From a bacterium (GTDB taxonomy: Bacteria; Zhuqueibacterota; Zhuqueibacteria; Zhuqueibacterales; Zhuqueibacteraceae), in NCBI GenBank assembly GCA_023150945.1, contig JAKLJX010000019.1, positions 1 to 64,000 of the forward strand: 64,000 nucleotides of DNA, given 5' to 3'. The notes under the pieces were generated by a model, which saw nothing but the letters and a program-made list of their open reading frames with translations, was not told where the DNA came from and ran no database searches. Position 1 is the stretch's first letter, and each line of letters starts with the position of its first letter. This document shows, piece after piece, positions 9,007-16,634 of this stretch. The translations under genes were made by a program, and so were the position numbers.

Positions 9007-9683
9007 GCGCCGTCTGGCTCCCGCATGACATAGCCGCTGTAGCGAATGGTGTGGATCAGGCGCGGCCGGCCGTCCTGCTCGAGTTTGTTGCGCAGGCGCC
9101 GGATGTAAACTTCGATCAGGTTGAGATCGCTGTCGAAATGATAATCCCAGACGTGCTCGGCAATCATGCCCTTGGTCAACACCATGCCTCTGTGATGCAG
9201 GAAATATTCGAGGATGGCGTATTCGCGCGAGGTCAACGCGATGGCGGTGTCCTGCCAATGGACCTCGTGGGTGGCCGTGTTCAAGCGCAATTCGCCCAGG
9301 GTCAGCTCGCAAGATTTGGGGTGCGCTTGCCGCCGCAACAAGGCGCGCGCCCGCGCGCGCAGTTCCACCACGGCAAAGGGCTTGCCGAGATAGTCGTCCG
9401 CGCCGCTATCCAGGCCGTTGACCCGATCCATGATGCCGTCGCGGGCCGTGAGCAGCAGCACCGGCGTTTGCACGCTGTGCGCCCGCAATGCTTTCAGCAC
9501 GGCCAGGCCGTCTTTCCTGGGCAGCAGAACGTCGAGAATGATCAAGTCATAACATCCCGACAGCGCCATGTCCTCGCCCTGCTCGCCGTGGTAGGCGATG
9601 TCGACGGCATGGAAGTCTGCCGTCATCGCGCGACGCACCACTTCCACCATTTCTTTTTCATCTTCGATAACGAGAATACGCAT
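9000..9683 (-). CDS. OmpR-family response regulator
   Basis: A 227-aa two-domain regulator. The receiver has the acidic pocket at residues 7-9, phospho-acceptor D51 (LIILDVLLP), T79 and K101 (DDYLGKPF). The C-terminal OmpR/PhoB winged helix spans about 128-222 with LTSREYAILEYF and RRLRNKLE. It is the first gene of a two-gene unit; its stop overlaps the kinase start, so the two are translationally coupled and surely cognate. Targets are unknown. The nearest divergent gene is the lipoprotein at 10219. Confidence 0.94.
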   Translation of the reverse strand: MRILVIEDEKEMVEVVRRAMTADFHAVDIAYHGEQGEDMALSGCYDLIILDVLLPRKDGLAVLKALRAHSVQTPVLLLTARDGIMDRVNGLDSGADDYLGKPFAVVELRARARALLRRQAHPKSCELTLGELRLNTATHEVHWQDTAIALTSREYAILEYFLHHRGMVLTKGMIAEHVWDYHFDSDLNLIEVYIRRLRNKLEQDGRPRLIHTIRYSGYVMREPDGAC

Positions 9684-10218
9684 GGCCGTCTTGCCGTAGG
9701 AGTTTCATCAATCTGCTGAGTTTCAGGTCCAGGTACTGCTGGTGGCGCGGCAGGCCGCTTTGCCCAAAAGCATTCTCGGGCGTAAATAAACACGTACGCC
9801 TCAATTGCAAATAGAAGTCAAAGATGCCAAGCTCGCAGGTGCCTTCTTTTGAGCAACGTGAGAATTCTAAACAGGTCCAAAGATTTCAGACCGAAGTCTG
9901 AGAAATGAGGAAGGAGTTTTCGCGCAATGGGCTTTCATGGCTGGTCGCGGTCGACTGATTGCCGAAACAGACGCGCGATTAGGTAACTAACTCTTCGGAA
10001 TAAAGCAAGAAGTTTTTGTAATATTATTCGTTTCTTTATGATTCCTCGCAGGATTGTTGCTACAATCAATTGCGCAGAATCTATTGCCGCAAGAGCTGAG
10101 TGGGCGTCACCGCTCCGGCCGGAATGGGTATCAATCCTCTCTCCCCGGGGGACATATCTGGTGGGCAAAAATCTCTGCGCAGTCAATCAGGATTCCATCA
10201 TTGCAACAGGAGGTTCCC
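9684..10218. other. Divergent intergenic region
   Basis: About 535 nt between the divergent regulator and lipoprotein genes. It is more AT-rich than the surrounding genes around 9960-10080. It should carry the promoters for both directions and is the likeliest place for regulator-binding sites, but I could not see a convincing direct-repeat operator. Confidence 0.45.
10015..10042 (+). promoter_or_regulatory. Possible sigma-70-like promoter for the 10.2-kb lipoprotein
   Basis: TTTGTA (10015-10020) and TATGAT (10037-10042) are separated by 16 nt in an AT-rich stretch, leaving a 5' leader of about 170 nt. The match is moderate and promoters in this phylum are poorly known, so this is only a candidate. 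Confidence 0.22.
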
Positions 10219-11046
10219 ATGAAAGCTGCAAGGCCTGCGAGTTTGATCGCCTGCCTGCTCGTGCTGGCGCTGGCCGGGTGTCAAAAACATGGACAGAATG
10301 CCGCGGATCAAACCGCCGACGGCACGGCGGCGCAACCCGAGAGCGCACTTGCCATGAGCAGCAGCGCGGCAATTATGCTCGCCGACAATGAGGGCGCGGA
10401 TTACACCCCGAAGATCGACGCCGCCAATTTCGTCGACACCATCGACCATCCTTTTCTCACGCTTGCGCCGGGAAGGGTTTGGATTTATGAAGGCAAAAAC
10501 GAGGATGGCGGGACGGAAAGAGTCGAAATCGAAGTCACGAATGAGAAGAAGACAATCCTGGGTGTCGCCACCACCGTGGTGCGGGAGCGCGAGTGGGAGA
10601 ATGGCGAACTGGTGGAGGACACCTATGATTGGTTTGCCCAGGACATACAGGGCAACGTCTGGTACTTTGGTGAGGATTCCAAAGAAATAGAAAACGGCGA
10701 GGTGGCGAGCACTGCCGGCTCGTGGGAGGCGGGCGTCAACGGCGCCAAACCCGGACTCGTCATGAAAGCCCAGCCGCAGCCCGGCGACCGTTATCGCCAG
10801 GAGTTTCTCAAAGGTGAGGCGGAAGACATGGGCGAGGTGCTCAGCCTGGATGATTCGGTGACCATTGGTTTGGGAACGTTTTCCGGCTGTCTCTGCATCA
10901 AAGACTGGTCGCCGCTGGAGCCGGAAGTGGTCGAGCACAAATTCTACTCGCGCGCGGTTGGCAATCTCATCCTGGAAAAGAAGGTGGCCGGCGAGACCGG
11001 CCGGATGGAATTACGTGAGATGAAATTCGCCGCAGCAGCGCAATAA
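10219..11046 (+). CDS. Lipoprotein, paralog of the protein at 1579-2556
   Basis: A 275-aa lipoprotein. The signal peptide ends in the lipobox LALAGC (Cys at about residue 20). AGGAGG at 10208-10213 fixes the ATG at 10219; a longer in-frame extension upstream lacks a signal peptide. The mature region has a low-complexity linker then a beta-rich domain with GRVWIYEGKNEDG, VVREREWENGE, SWEAGVNGAKPGLVMKAQ and a C-terminal RMELREM segment. These align with the protein at 1579-2556. The gene stands alone, divergent from the two-component pair, so regulation by that pair is plausible but unproven. Function unknown. Confidence 0.82.
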   Translation: MKAARPASLIACLLVLALAGCQKHGQNAADQTADGTAAQPESALAMSSSAAIMLADNEGADYTPKIDAANFVDTIDHPFLTLAPGRVWIYEGKNEDGGTERVEIEVTNEKKTILGVATTVVREREWENGELVEDTYDWFAQDIQGNVWYFGEDSKEIENGEVASTAGSWEAGVNGAKPGLVMKAQPQPGDRYRQEFLKGEAEDMGEVLSLDDSVTIGLGTFSGCLCIKDWSPLEPEVVEHKFYSRAVGNLILEKKVAGETGRMELREMKFAAAAQ

Positions 11047-11097
11047 GCGACTGCAACGCAGCGCGTTTCAGCAGGCACTGAGCTTGCAGCACTCCCT

Positions 11098-11138
11098 GCC
11101 GGGCAGCGGCGTACTCGTGCGCTGCGCCGCCGCCCGGC
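11098..11138. terminator. GC-rich hairpin between convergent genes
   Basis: A 14-nt inverted repeat with one mismatch (11098-11111 and 11125-11138, 13-nt loop) lies midway between the convergent lipoprotein and cytochrome genes. The position suits a bidirectional terminator, but neither side has a T-tract. Confidence 0.35.
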
Positions 11139-11149
11139 GGAAGCGCCAG

Positions 11150-12229
11150 TCACCACCAAAGCCCGCCATCGGCATATTCCCACAGCAGAAAGCCCATGAG
11201 GCGATAATCAAAAGGGCGTGCGCGGCTCAGCGGAAGCTGACTGCCGAATGAAAAGGCAACGTGGCCGCGGCGCACCAGGCCGAGATACAGTTGCGGCGTG
11301 AGGAACCACTCGGTTTTGCCGGTCTTGGGCACGGTGAGGCCATTGAGCTCGAGCATGGGAAACAGCCCTTTTTTCTCACGCGTGAGCGGCAGGGTGAAGG
11401 CAAGATCGTAGCGCAGCTCGCGGTCTCCTGCGCCGGCCTGCAAAGGCGTTTCGTACTTCACGCTGGCTTGCAGATAGAAAGCGGCGAAACCCTTGGCCGC
11501 GGCCAGATAAGGCACGAGCTTCCACGCGCCGTTGCCCACGCCGAGGCCGAGATCGGCCGTGGGCAAGCCCGTCTCCAGCCCGCCGCTGAGGATAAACCGC
11601 GCAGCGGCATGCTGCGCGAGTACGTATTTCGCGCTCATTTCAACGTCACCGAGGCCGCGCCTTGCCGGCGAGCCGGATTCATGGGCAAAGGGCACGGCAA
11701 TCTCCCACTGGCCTCGTTTGCCCCAGCGTCGTTCATAGACAAAGCGCGTGGCCGCGGCCTCGCTTTTTCCGCTTGTGAAGCTGGGCAGCAGAAGCGCTTC
11801 GTTTTCGGGAAAGGCTTTGGCGGTGATTTGCGGCCGCCGGAAGTTCAGCTCGCCGGCCGGCCAGCCATTCTCGGTGCAAAACGTTTTCAGGTAGGTGACG
11901 ATGGTGTCGATTTGCGCCGGCGTCAACACCTCGCCGTAGGCGGGCATGCTCATGGAGAGACCGCGTGCTCCGCCGCCGCGCGCAATGACGGCGGCCCAGT
12001 CACGGTGCGGCTCGCGCGAGTTGAAACTGCAATCACTCAGATCCGGCGGGGGCGGGTCGAGCGTGAGGCCTGCGACGCGGCCCCTGCCATCCATGCCGTG
12101 ACAGCTTGCGCAGCCGGCGTAATCTTCATACATGAATTTGCCGCGGGCATAAACCGCGGTGTGCTCCTCCTGCGACCAGCCGGCACTGGCGGTTCCGGCC
12201 AACGCGAACACCAACAGTCTGCTTTTCAC
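11150..12229 (-). CDS. Cytochrome c domain fused to a C-terminal barrel-like domain
   Basis: A 359-aa exported protein. After a signal peptide (residues 1-20) comes a single class-I cytochrome c domain: haem motif CASCH at 40-44, a candidate axial Met in LSMSMPAYG, and the closing helix TPAQIDTIVTYLKTF. The remaining about 200 residues have alternating amphipathic strands (FILSGGLETGLPTADLGLG, FYLQASVKYETPLQ) and end in GGLWW, resembling outer-membrane beta-barrel proteins. Such a fusion is unusual. The GTG at 12229 is chosen because GGGAGG is 13 nt upstream and it begins the signal peptide; a TTG farther up would overlap the patatin gene. It follows the patatin gene by 61 nt and is probably co-transcribed. 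An electron-transfer role at the outer membrane is an inference. Confidence 0.8.
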   Translation of the reverse strand: MKSRLLVFALAGTASAGWSQEEHTAVYARGKFMYEDYAGCASCHGMDGRGRVAGLTLDPPPPDLSDCSFNSREPHRDWAAVIARGGGARGLSMSMPAYGEVLTPAQIDTIVTYLKTFCTENGWPAGELNFRRPQITAKAFPENEALLLPSFTSGKSEAAATRFVYERRWGKRGQWEIAVPFAHESGSPARRGLGDVEMSAKYVLAQHAAARFILSGGLETGLPTADLGLGVGNGAWKLVPYLAAAKGFAAFYLQASVKYETPLQAGAGDRELRYDLAFTLPLTREKKGLFPMLELNGLTVPKTGKTEWFLTPQLYLGLVRRGHVAFSFGSQLPLSRARPFDYRLMGFLLWEYADGGLWW

Positions 12230-12290
12230 GCCAAATCTGCCTCCCTTGCGGCCGCGACCGCAAACCCCGCTGGCTGCGATCGGCGCCGTC

Positions 12291-14453
12291 TCAGAATCTG
12301 TAACCAATGTTCAAATGCGCCAAAAAAGGATGACGGCTGCTGCGCATGATTGTCAATTCGATCGGGCCCAGGATCGTGGGTGCGCCCACCATCAGGCCCG
12401 CGCCGGTGTGAAAGCGCCGGCGATTCAAGTTCCACTCCCACACTGGCGTAACGCCGCCGATATTCCACCGCACCGACAAATAGCGGTTCGTCATGAACTC
12501 ATATTGTCCGCCCAGTTGCAGGGCTTGCAGGTTGCGGTCGGACAGCTCTTGCGGCCGGTAACCCCAAAACGAGCTGGCTCCGCCGAGGAAGAAGTAATCA
12601 TGCAAGGGCGGATCACCTTCGCTGACGCTGCCAAGCTGCACGCGATTGAGCAACGTCAGCCGCCGGGTGACCGGGTAAAAACCCTGCCAGTCAACCGCAT
12701 GGCGAAAGTAGCGCAATTCCCGGCCCGGTTGATTGTAGCCTGCTGCGCTCTGCAGCCGCAAAGAATGCCCGCGCGTGGGGAATACCGCGCGCTCGAGCGA
12801 GTCGAACCAAAACAGGCCGAAGATCGAAATGATGCTGGCGTCGCGCTCGGGAAAGAGCGGCACGGCAACTTCAGGAGTGAAGTGGCTGGACTCCACCCGG
12901 AAGCCTACCCCGGTGACCAGCACGTTCGAAAAGAAACTGCCCAGCATGGCTTCTGCAAAGGTCATGCGCTGGCGGTAACGCGCGACGGTGCGGCTGCCCG
13001 AGAATATGTCCAACGAGGTGCGGGCATAATTGAGGCGCTGCCGCAAACCCAGATGGGAACGCAGACCCAAGTGCAAGTAGTATTGGGCATCAACTTCGAA
13101 TTGATCGCCCAACCGCAGATCAAAATTCAGCGAGGAGCCATGCTCGGCGCGGTTGCGGAAAACGGTGCCGAGCAGCAGCGCCGCCTTGGTACTGCTGTCG
13201 TAGCGTAAGCCCAGGCGAAAGAGATCGGCGGATTTCTCGATGACGTCGATGATCAGCCGCATGCCGTCCTCGCGCGGCTCGAAGCGATAGGTCACCCGTT
13301 CGAAGAATTGGGAGCGGTAGACGCGGTTGATGGCCCGTTCGACTTGCGTGGCCGTGACCCACACGGGCGGCCGCAAACCGAATTCGGCCATCACCAGGCG
13401 GTGGGAAACCTGGCGCAGCCCACGCACGGTCAATTCGCTCACGTAGATCGAATCCGCCGGCGGCAGGGGCTGGCGCGGCGCGGGCTGGCCGAAGGCAGCC
13501 AGCGAATCCACCAGTGCGCGCAGCCGGGGCAGCACGCGGCGGGCTGCCACCTCACCGCGGTGGATCAGCGTGTCGGCGCGGTCGAAGCTGGCAGCGCCCA
13601 GGCCGGTGAGATCGGGAATGATGAGCACGTTGCACTGCTCGCGCTCGCGCGCATTGATTTCCGCGCCGCGAAAGCTGATGGCCTGATCGATGATGCTGAA
13701 CACCGAGGTGAGCTTGTCCGCAGTTGCCAGCGGCGCGCCGACATCGACGCCGATCACCACACCGGCGCCCAACTGCCGCACTTCGGTCACGGGAAAATTC
13801 CGCACCAACATGCCGTCAACCAGCAGCCGGTGGTCGCGATTGACCGGCGTGAAAATGGTGGGAATGGCCATGCTGGCGCGCATCGCCTCCGGCAGATAGC
13901 CGTGGCCCAGCGTCACAGCCTCACCGGTTTCGAGATCGGTCGCGACGCAGACAAAGGGAGTGGGAAACTGTTTGAAGTCGGCGAGGGCACCTACGCGCCA
14001 GGTCAGACGCGCGAGCAGCGCCGTCACTTTTTGGCCGGTGATCAGACCGGCGGGCAATTGCACGTTGCGTTCGCGAATTGGGAAGGTGCCGAGGTAGCGG
14101 CCGTCCCACGGCTTTTCTTTCATCGGCAAATCACGCCGGGTGATGGCATCGTTGAAAAGGCCGGACCAGTTTTCGTTGCGCGCCAGCGCCGCCAGCGAGT
14201 CCGGCGGGTAGCCGATGGCATACAAACCGCCGATGATGCTGCCCATGCTGGTGCCGGCGATGCAATCCACCGCCAGCCCGGCTTCTTCCAGCACCTTCAA
14301 CACGCCGATGTGAGCAAAACCCTTGGCCCCGCCGCCGCTCAACGCCAAGCCGACTTGTGGGCGCGGTTGCCCGGCTTGCGCCGCAGCCGGAGGCGCCGCG
14401 ATCAGGCAGACGGCCAAACCGCACAGGAACCAGAACCAGAACTTCACTCGCAT
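12291..14453 (-). CDS. Patatin-like phospholipase with BamA-type POTRA and barrel
   Basis: A 720-aa protein with signal peptide (1-26, ending AAAQ). The patatin domain (about 33-330) has the oxyanion loop GGGAKG (40-45), the nucleophile elbow GTSMG with S69, and the catalytic Asp in LLVDGM (D213), where M replaces the usual G or A of the DG[GA] motif. A POTRA-like region follows (about 385-460, IYVSELTVRGLRQVS), then a surface-antigen barrel (about 470-720) with FFLGGASSFWGYR and a terminal GYRF. This is the PlpD/patatin type Vd autotransporter architecture: the barrel likely exports or displays the lipase. The start at 14453 begins the signal peptide; an upstream ATG at 14510 with GAGGCGG before it is an alternative. 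Confidence 0.9.
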   Translation of the reverse strand: MRVKFWFWFLCGLAVCLIAAPPAAAQAGQPRPQVGLALSGGGAKGFAHIGVLKVLEEAGLAVDCIAGTSMGSIIGGLYAIGYPPDSLAALARNENWSGLFNDAITRRDLPMKEKPWDGRYLGTFPIRERNVQLPAGLITGQKVTALLARLTWRVGALADFKQFPTPFVCVATDLETGEAVTLGHGYLPEAMRASMAIPTIFTPVNRDHRLLVDGMLVRNFPVTEVRQLGAGVVIGVDVGAPLATADKLTSVFSIIDQAISFRGAEINAREREQCNVLIIPDLTGLGAASFDRADTLIHRGEVAARRVLPRLRALVDSLAAFGQPAPRQPLPPADSIYVSELTVRGLRQVSHRLVMAEFGLRPPVWVTATQVERAINRVYRSQFFERVTYRFEPREDGMRLIIDVIEKSADLFRLGLRYDSSTKAALLLGTVFRNRAEHGSSLNFDLRLGDQFEVDAQYYLHLGLRSHLGLRQRLNYARTSLDIFSGSRTVARYRQRMTFAEAMLGSFFSNVLVTGVGFRVESSHFTPEVAVPLFPERDASIISIFGLFWFDSLERAVFPTRGHSLRLQSAAGYNQPGRELRYFRHAVDWQGFYPVTRRLTLLNRVQLGSVSEGDPPLHDYFFLGGASSFWGYRPQELSDRNLQALQLGGQYEFMTNRYLSVRWNIGGVTPVWEWNLNRRRFHTGAGLMVGAPTILGPIELTIMRSSRHPFLAHLNIGYRF

Positions 14454-14625
14454 CCGATTGTGCCTGAAATGGGAACGCAGATGAACCCAGCAACTCCGGC
14501 AGCGCGTCATGCAGGTGCCGCCTCGTTGCTGTGCAGATCTGCGTTCGGTGATAGAGTCGCAACTGCCGTTCGCCGCGCGGGCCTTGCGCAGGCCGGACCC
14601 GCATGGCAAGGCAGCCGTGAGGCGC

Positions 14626-14790
14626 TTACCCTTTCTTGCCCTTCTCCTTCTTGCTCTTGCGCTTCAAATCCTGGCGGTGGGCGCGTTCATACGTCTGAAT
14701 GTCAACAAAGCGCCCCTTGGCGTCCCGCACGGCATAGAGCTTCTTGCCGGCGACGCTGCGATGCGTAGTTCGTTTCAACTTGCGGGGCAT
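14626..14790 (-). CDS. Small highly basic conserved protein
   Basis: A 54-aa Lys/Arg-rich protein beginning MPRKLKRTTHRSVAGKKLYA and ending in a run of K, S and E. AAGGAG lies 6 nt before the ATG at 14790, so the longer frame upstream is not used. I recall near-identical short proteins, carrying KGRFxDIQTYxRAH, as conserved hypotheticals in several bacterial phyla. The charge suggests binding to nucleic acid or ribosome, which is an inference. It lies 172 nt upstream of the patatin gene on the same strand. Confidence 0.75.
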   Translation of the reverse strand: MPRKLKRTTHRSVAGKKLYAVRDAKGRFVDIQTYERAHRQDLKRKSKKEKGKKG

Positions 14791-14922
14791 GTTCAACTCC
14801 TTGCTTGAATGGTGAGTATGTTGAAGACGGGCGGCTGGGCTCATTGCCCGCAGGCCCGGCGAATTGTGTTTCCGGTGCAGAAGCGATGACTCACGATCCG
14901 TCAAGACCCGGCCGCAAGAGCT

Positions 14923-15642
14923 TCATTCCTCGCATAGAAAGTTTTGATTGATCCAGCCCGCCAGCTCGCCATACCGGATGGGCACCCATACGCTGCCGCC
15001 CGCGGTCACTCCGGTGCCGGTTACACGCACACCGGCGGCTGTAGCAGGCAACGTACCTGCAATCGGCGCCGCCGCGCCCGCGGCCACGCGCACGTTCAAA
15101 ACGTCATCGCTTGCCACATTGAAAACGCGATAAGTCGCAGCCGGCTTCAACACGCGTGTTGCTGCCGGAGCTTTTGTTCCGGTTTTGATTTCCACCTGCA
15201 CCCAGCCGGGGGCAGGCGTGCCGGCCGGTGCTTCGGCGCCGCTGGAGTTGATGCGATAGTAGTAGACGTACTTGCCGTCCGCCGACCATTCGGCTGCGGT
15301 TTGCAGGATGAAATCCCACCGCGCAGTGAATTTGCGCTTACCGCTGCCGTCGGCCGCGAAAAGAAATCCGACATTGTCATTGCATTCATAGCCGCAGCCG
15401 ATCACCAGGAAATAGTCTTGCGCCGGAGAATAGCGCACTTGGTGAATGGAGAGAAAGCCGTCCTTCCCGGCCTCCAGCAAGACCTGCTCTCCCAAGGTGA
15501 GTTTGGTGTAGTCGGCACTGATCACGGCTTTCAGTGCCGGGCGTTGTGGCGCCGGCGGCGCGGGAGGGTGCGCGGGCGTGTTTTGACGCGGAGAACAGGC
15601 GCAGAGAACTGCCATCACAATCCATCCGGCGTTTCGCAGCAT
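14923..15642 (-). CDS. Lipoprotein with C-terminal SH3b-like domain
   Basis: A 239-aa lipoprotein: short signal peptide with lipobox VLCAC, a Pro/Ala-rich linker, a central domain with a YYYRINSS strand and a GCGYECND segment, and a C-terminal bacterial SH3-like domain (about 180-239: YRVFNVASDDVLNVRVAAG, then WVPIRYGELAGWI). SH3b domains often bind peptidoglycan or mediate envelope contacts. GAGGAG lies 6 nt before the ATG at 15642. It sits between two other small genes of the same strand, so it may be in one unit with the lipoprotein upstream. Confidence 0.8.
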   Translation of the reverse strand: MLRNAGWIVMAVLCACSPRQNTPAHPPAPPAPQRPALKAVISADYTKLTLGEQVLLEAGKDGFLSIHQVRYSPAQDYFLVIGCGYECNDNVGFLFAADGSGKRKFTARWDFILQTAAEWSADGKYVYYYRINSSGAEAPAGTPAPGWVQVEIKTGTKAPAATRVLKPAATYRVFNVASDDVLNVRVAAGAAAPIAGTLPATAAGVRVTGTGVTAGGSVWVPIRYGELAGWINQNFLCEE

Positions 15643-15761
15643 TTCCGTCTCCTCAGCGGGATGAATCAAGCTGGTCGGGTCAGGCTGAATCACATTTTTT
15701 GCGGTGCGTGTTCCGCAGTTTCTTTTGCGCGCCGGGGCGCACTCGCGATGGCCATCCTGTC

Positions 15762-16232
15762 CTACGGGGCCGGCAACAACTCACTGATCAACGTTTCGAC
15801 AGCGGCAGGCCGTTTGCCGGCGATTCCGGCTTCCGCATAGCTGTGGGCTTGCTCGTTGACCATCAACCACACATTGATGCGGCCGCTCGCCATCTCCACC
15901 CAAAAGGCCGCGGCCTCGGCGCCGCCGCTGTGCGGTTTGTTGCCCGTGACATAGATGATGTCACCCTCGGCCGTGACGGGGCCGGCGACTTGCATGTTTT
16001 CCACAAAATCGGGAAAGCGATCGCCCAGCAGCGCGGTGAGCCGTTCATGCAGCGGCGAGGTTTCCCAGAGCCGGACTTCCGTCGGATATTTGCCCACCAG
16101 GCTGCGCAGATGAGCGAGCGAGGCGGGCGCAACCTGCGACGACGGCCGGCGCTCCGGTGGAGGCTGTTCCGCTGTGCAGGCCGGGAGACTCAGCAGGAAA
16201 AGCGCTGCAAGAATCCTGGCTGGCGGCATCAT
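15762..16232 (-). CDS. Small lipoprotein of unknown function
   Basis: A 156-aa protein with a clear lipobox signal (LFLLSLPAC, Cys at about residue 19). The body reads as one small globular alpha/beta domain with PDFVENMQVAGPVTAEGDII and WVEMASGRINVWLMVNEQ. It is not recognised. It is the first gene of the minus-strand run that continues with the SH3b lipoprotein 120 nt downstream. The AT-rich 80 nt upstream may hold the promoter. Adjacent ATG codons at 16232 and 16229 are alternative starts. Confidence 0.72.
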   Translation of the reverse strand: MMPPARILAALFLLSLPACTAEQPPPERRPSSQVAPASLAHLRSLVGKYPTEVRLWETSPLHERLTALLGDRFPDFVENMQVAGPVTAEGDIIYVTGNKPHSGGAEAAAFWVEMASGRINVWLMVNEQAHSYAEAGIAGKRPAAVETLISELLPAP

Positions 16233-16634
16233 GAAACCCAGGTGCAGAGGTGAAGAAGCATCGCTCGCTTGGCAGACAACTCGAAATGCGCGCCCGAGTG
16301 TTGTTTCTCAAGCGGCATTGCCTTCAAAATAATATGAATTCATTGTGATGCAACCCTTTTGTCATATTCTCAGGGTGAGCGAGTACTCTGGCCCCCTCCC
16401 GATTGCATTGCTGCTTTGCAGAAGTTGAATTCGAAAAGCAAGGCGCATTGCCTCATATTTGTGCGGCAATGATCACCACTGGCCTGCAGAAAAAAATGCG
16501 CAGAGCCGTCTGCCCGAGTCCAACCGCGAATCGTGATTCGCGTGGAGGAGCAGACTACTCTGCGCATGTCGATTTCCACCAACCGGTTTGTGCTCGCGCC
16601 GGCGCAGCGGCCAGGTTCACCGGCTGCCCCGCGT
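16233..16634. other. Intergenic region with gcvP terminator
   Basis: About 400 nt between gcvP and the small lipoprotein gene. It contains the gcvP terminator (listed separately) and an AT-rich stretch around 16320-16375 that probably carries the lipoprotein promoter. No gene is seen. Confidence 0.5.
16490..16567 (-). terminator. Intrinsic terminator of gcvP
   Basis: Read on the minus strand, 68 nt past the gcvP stop, a long interrupted stem forms: outer 10-bp arms (16558-16567 with 16496-16505), a middle 6-bp arm (GCAGAC with GTCTGC), and an inner perfect 8-bp hairpin with a 2-nt spacer (CGCGAATC, GT, GATTCGCG). It is followed directly by seven T. This is a textbook Rho-independent terminator with an unusually long stem. 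Confidence 0.85.
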
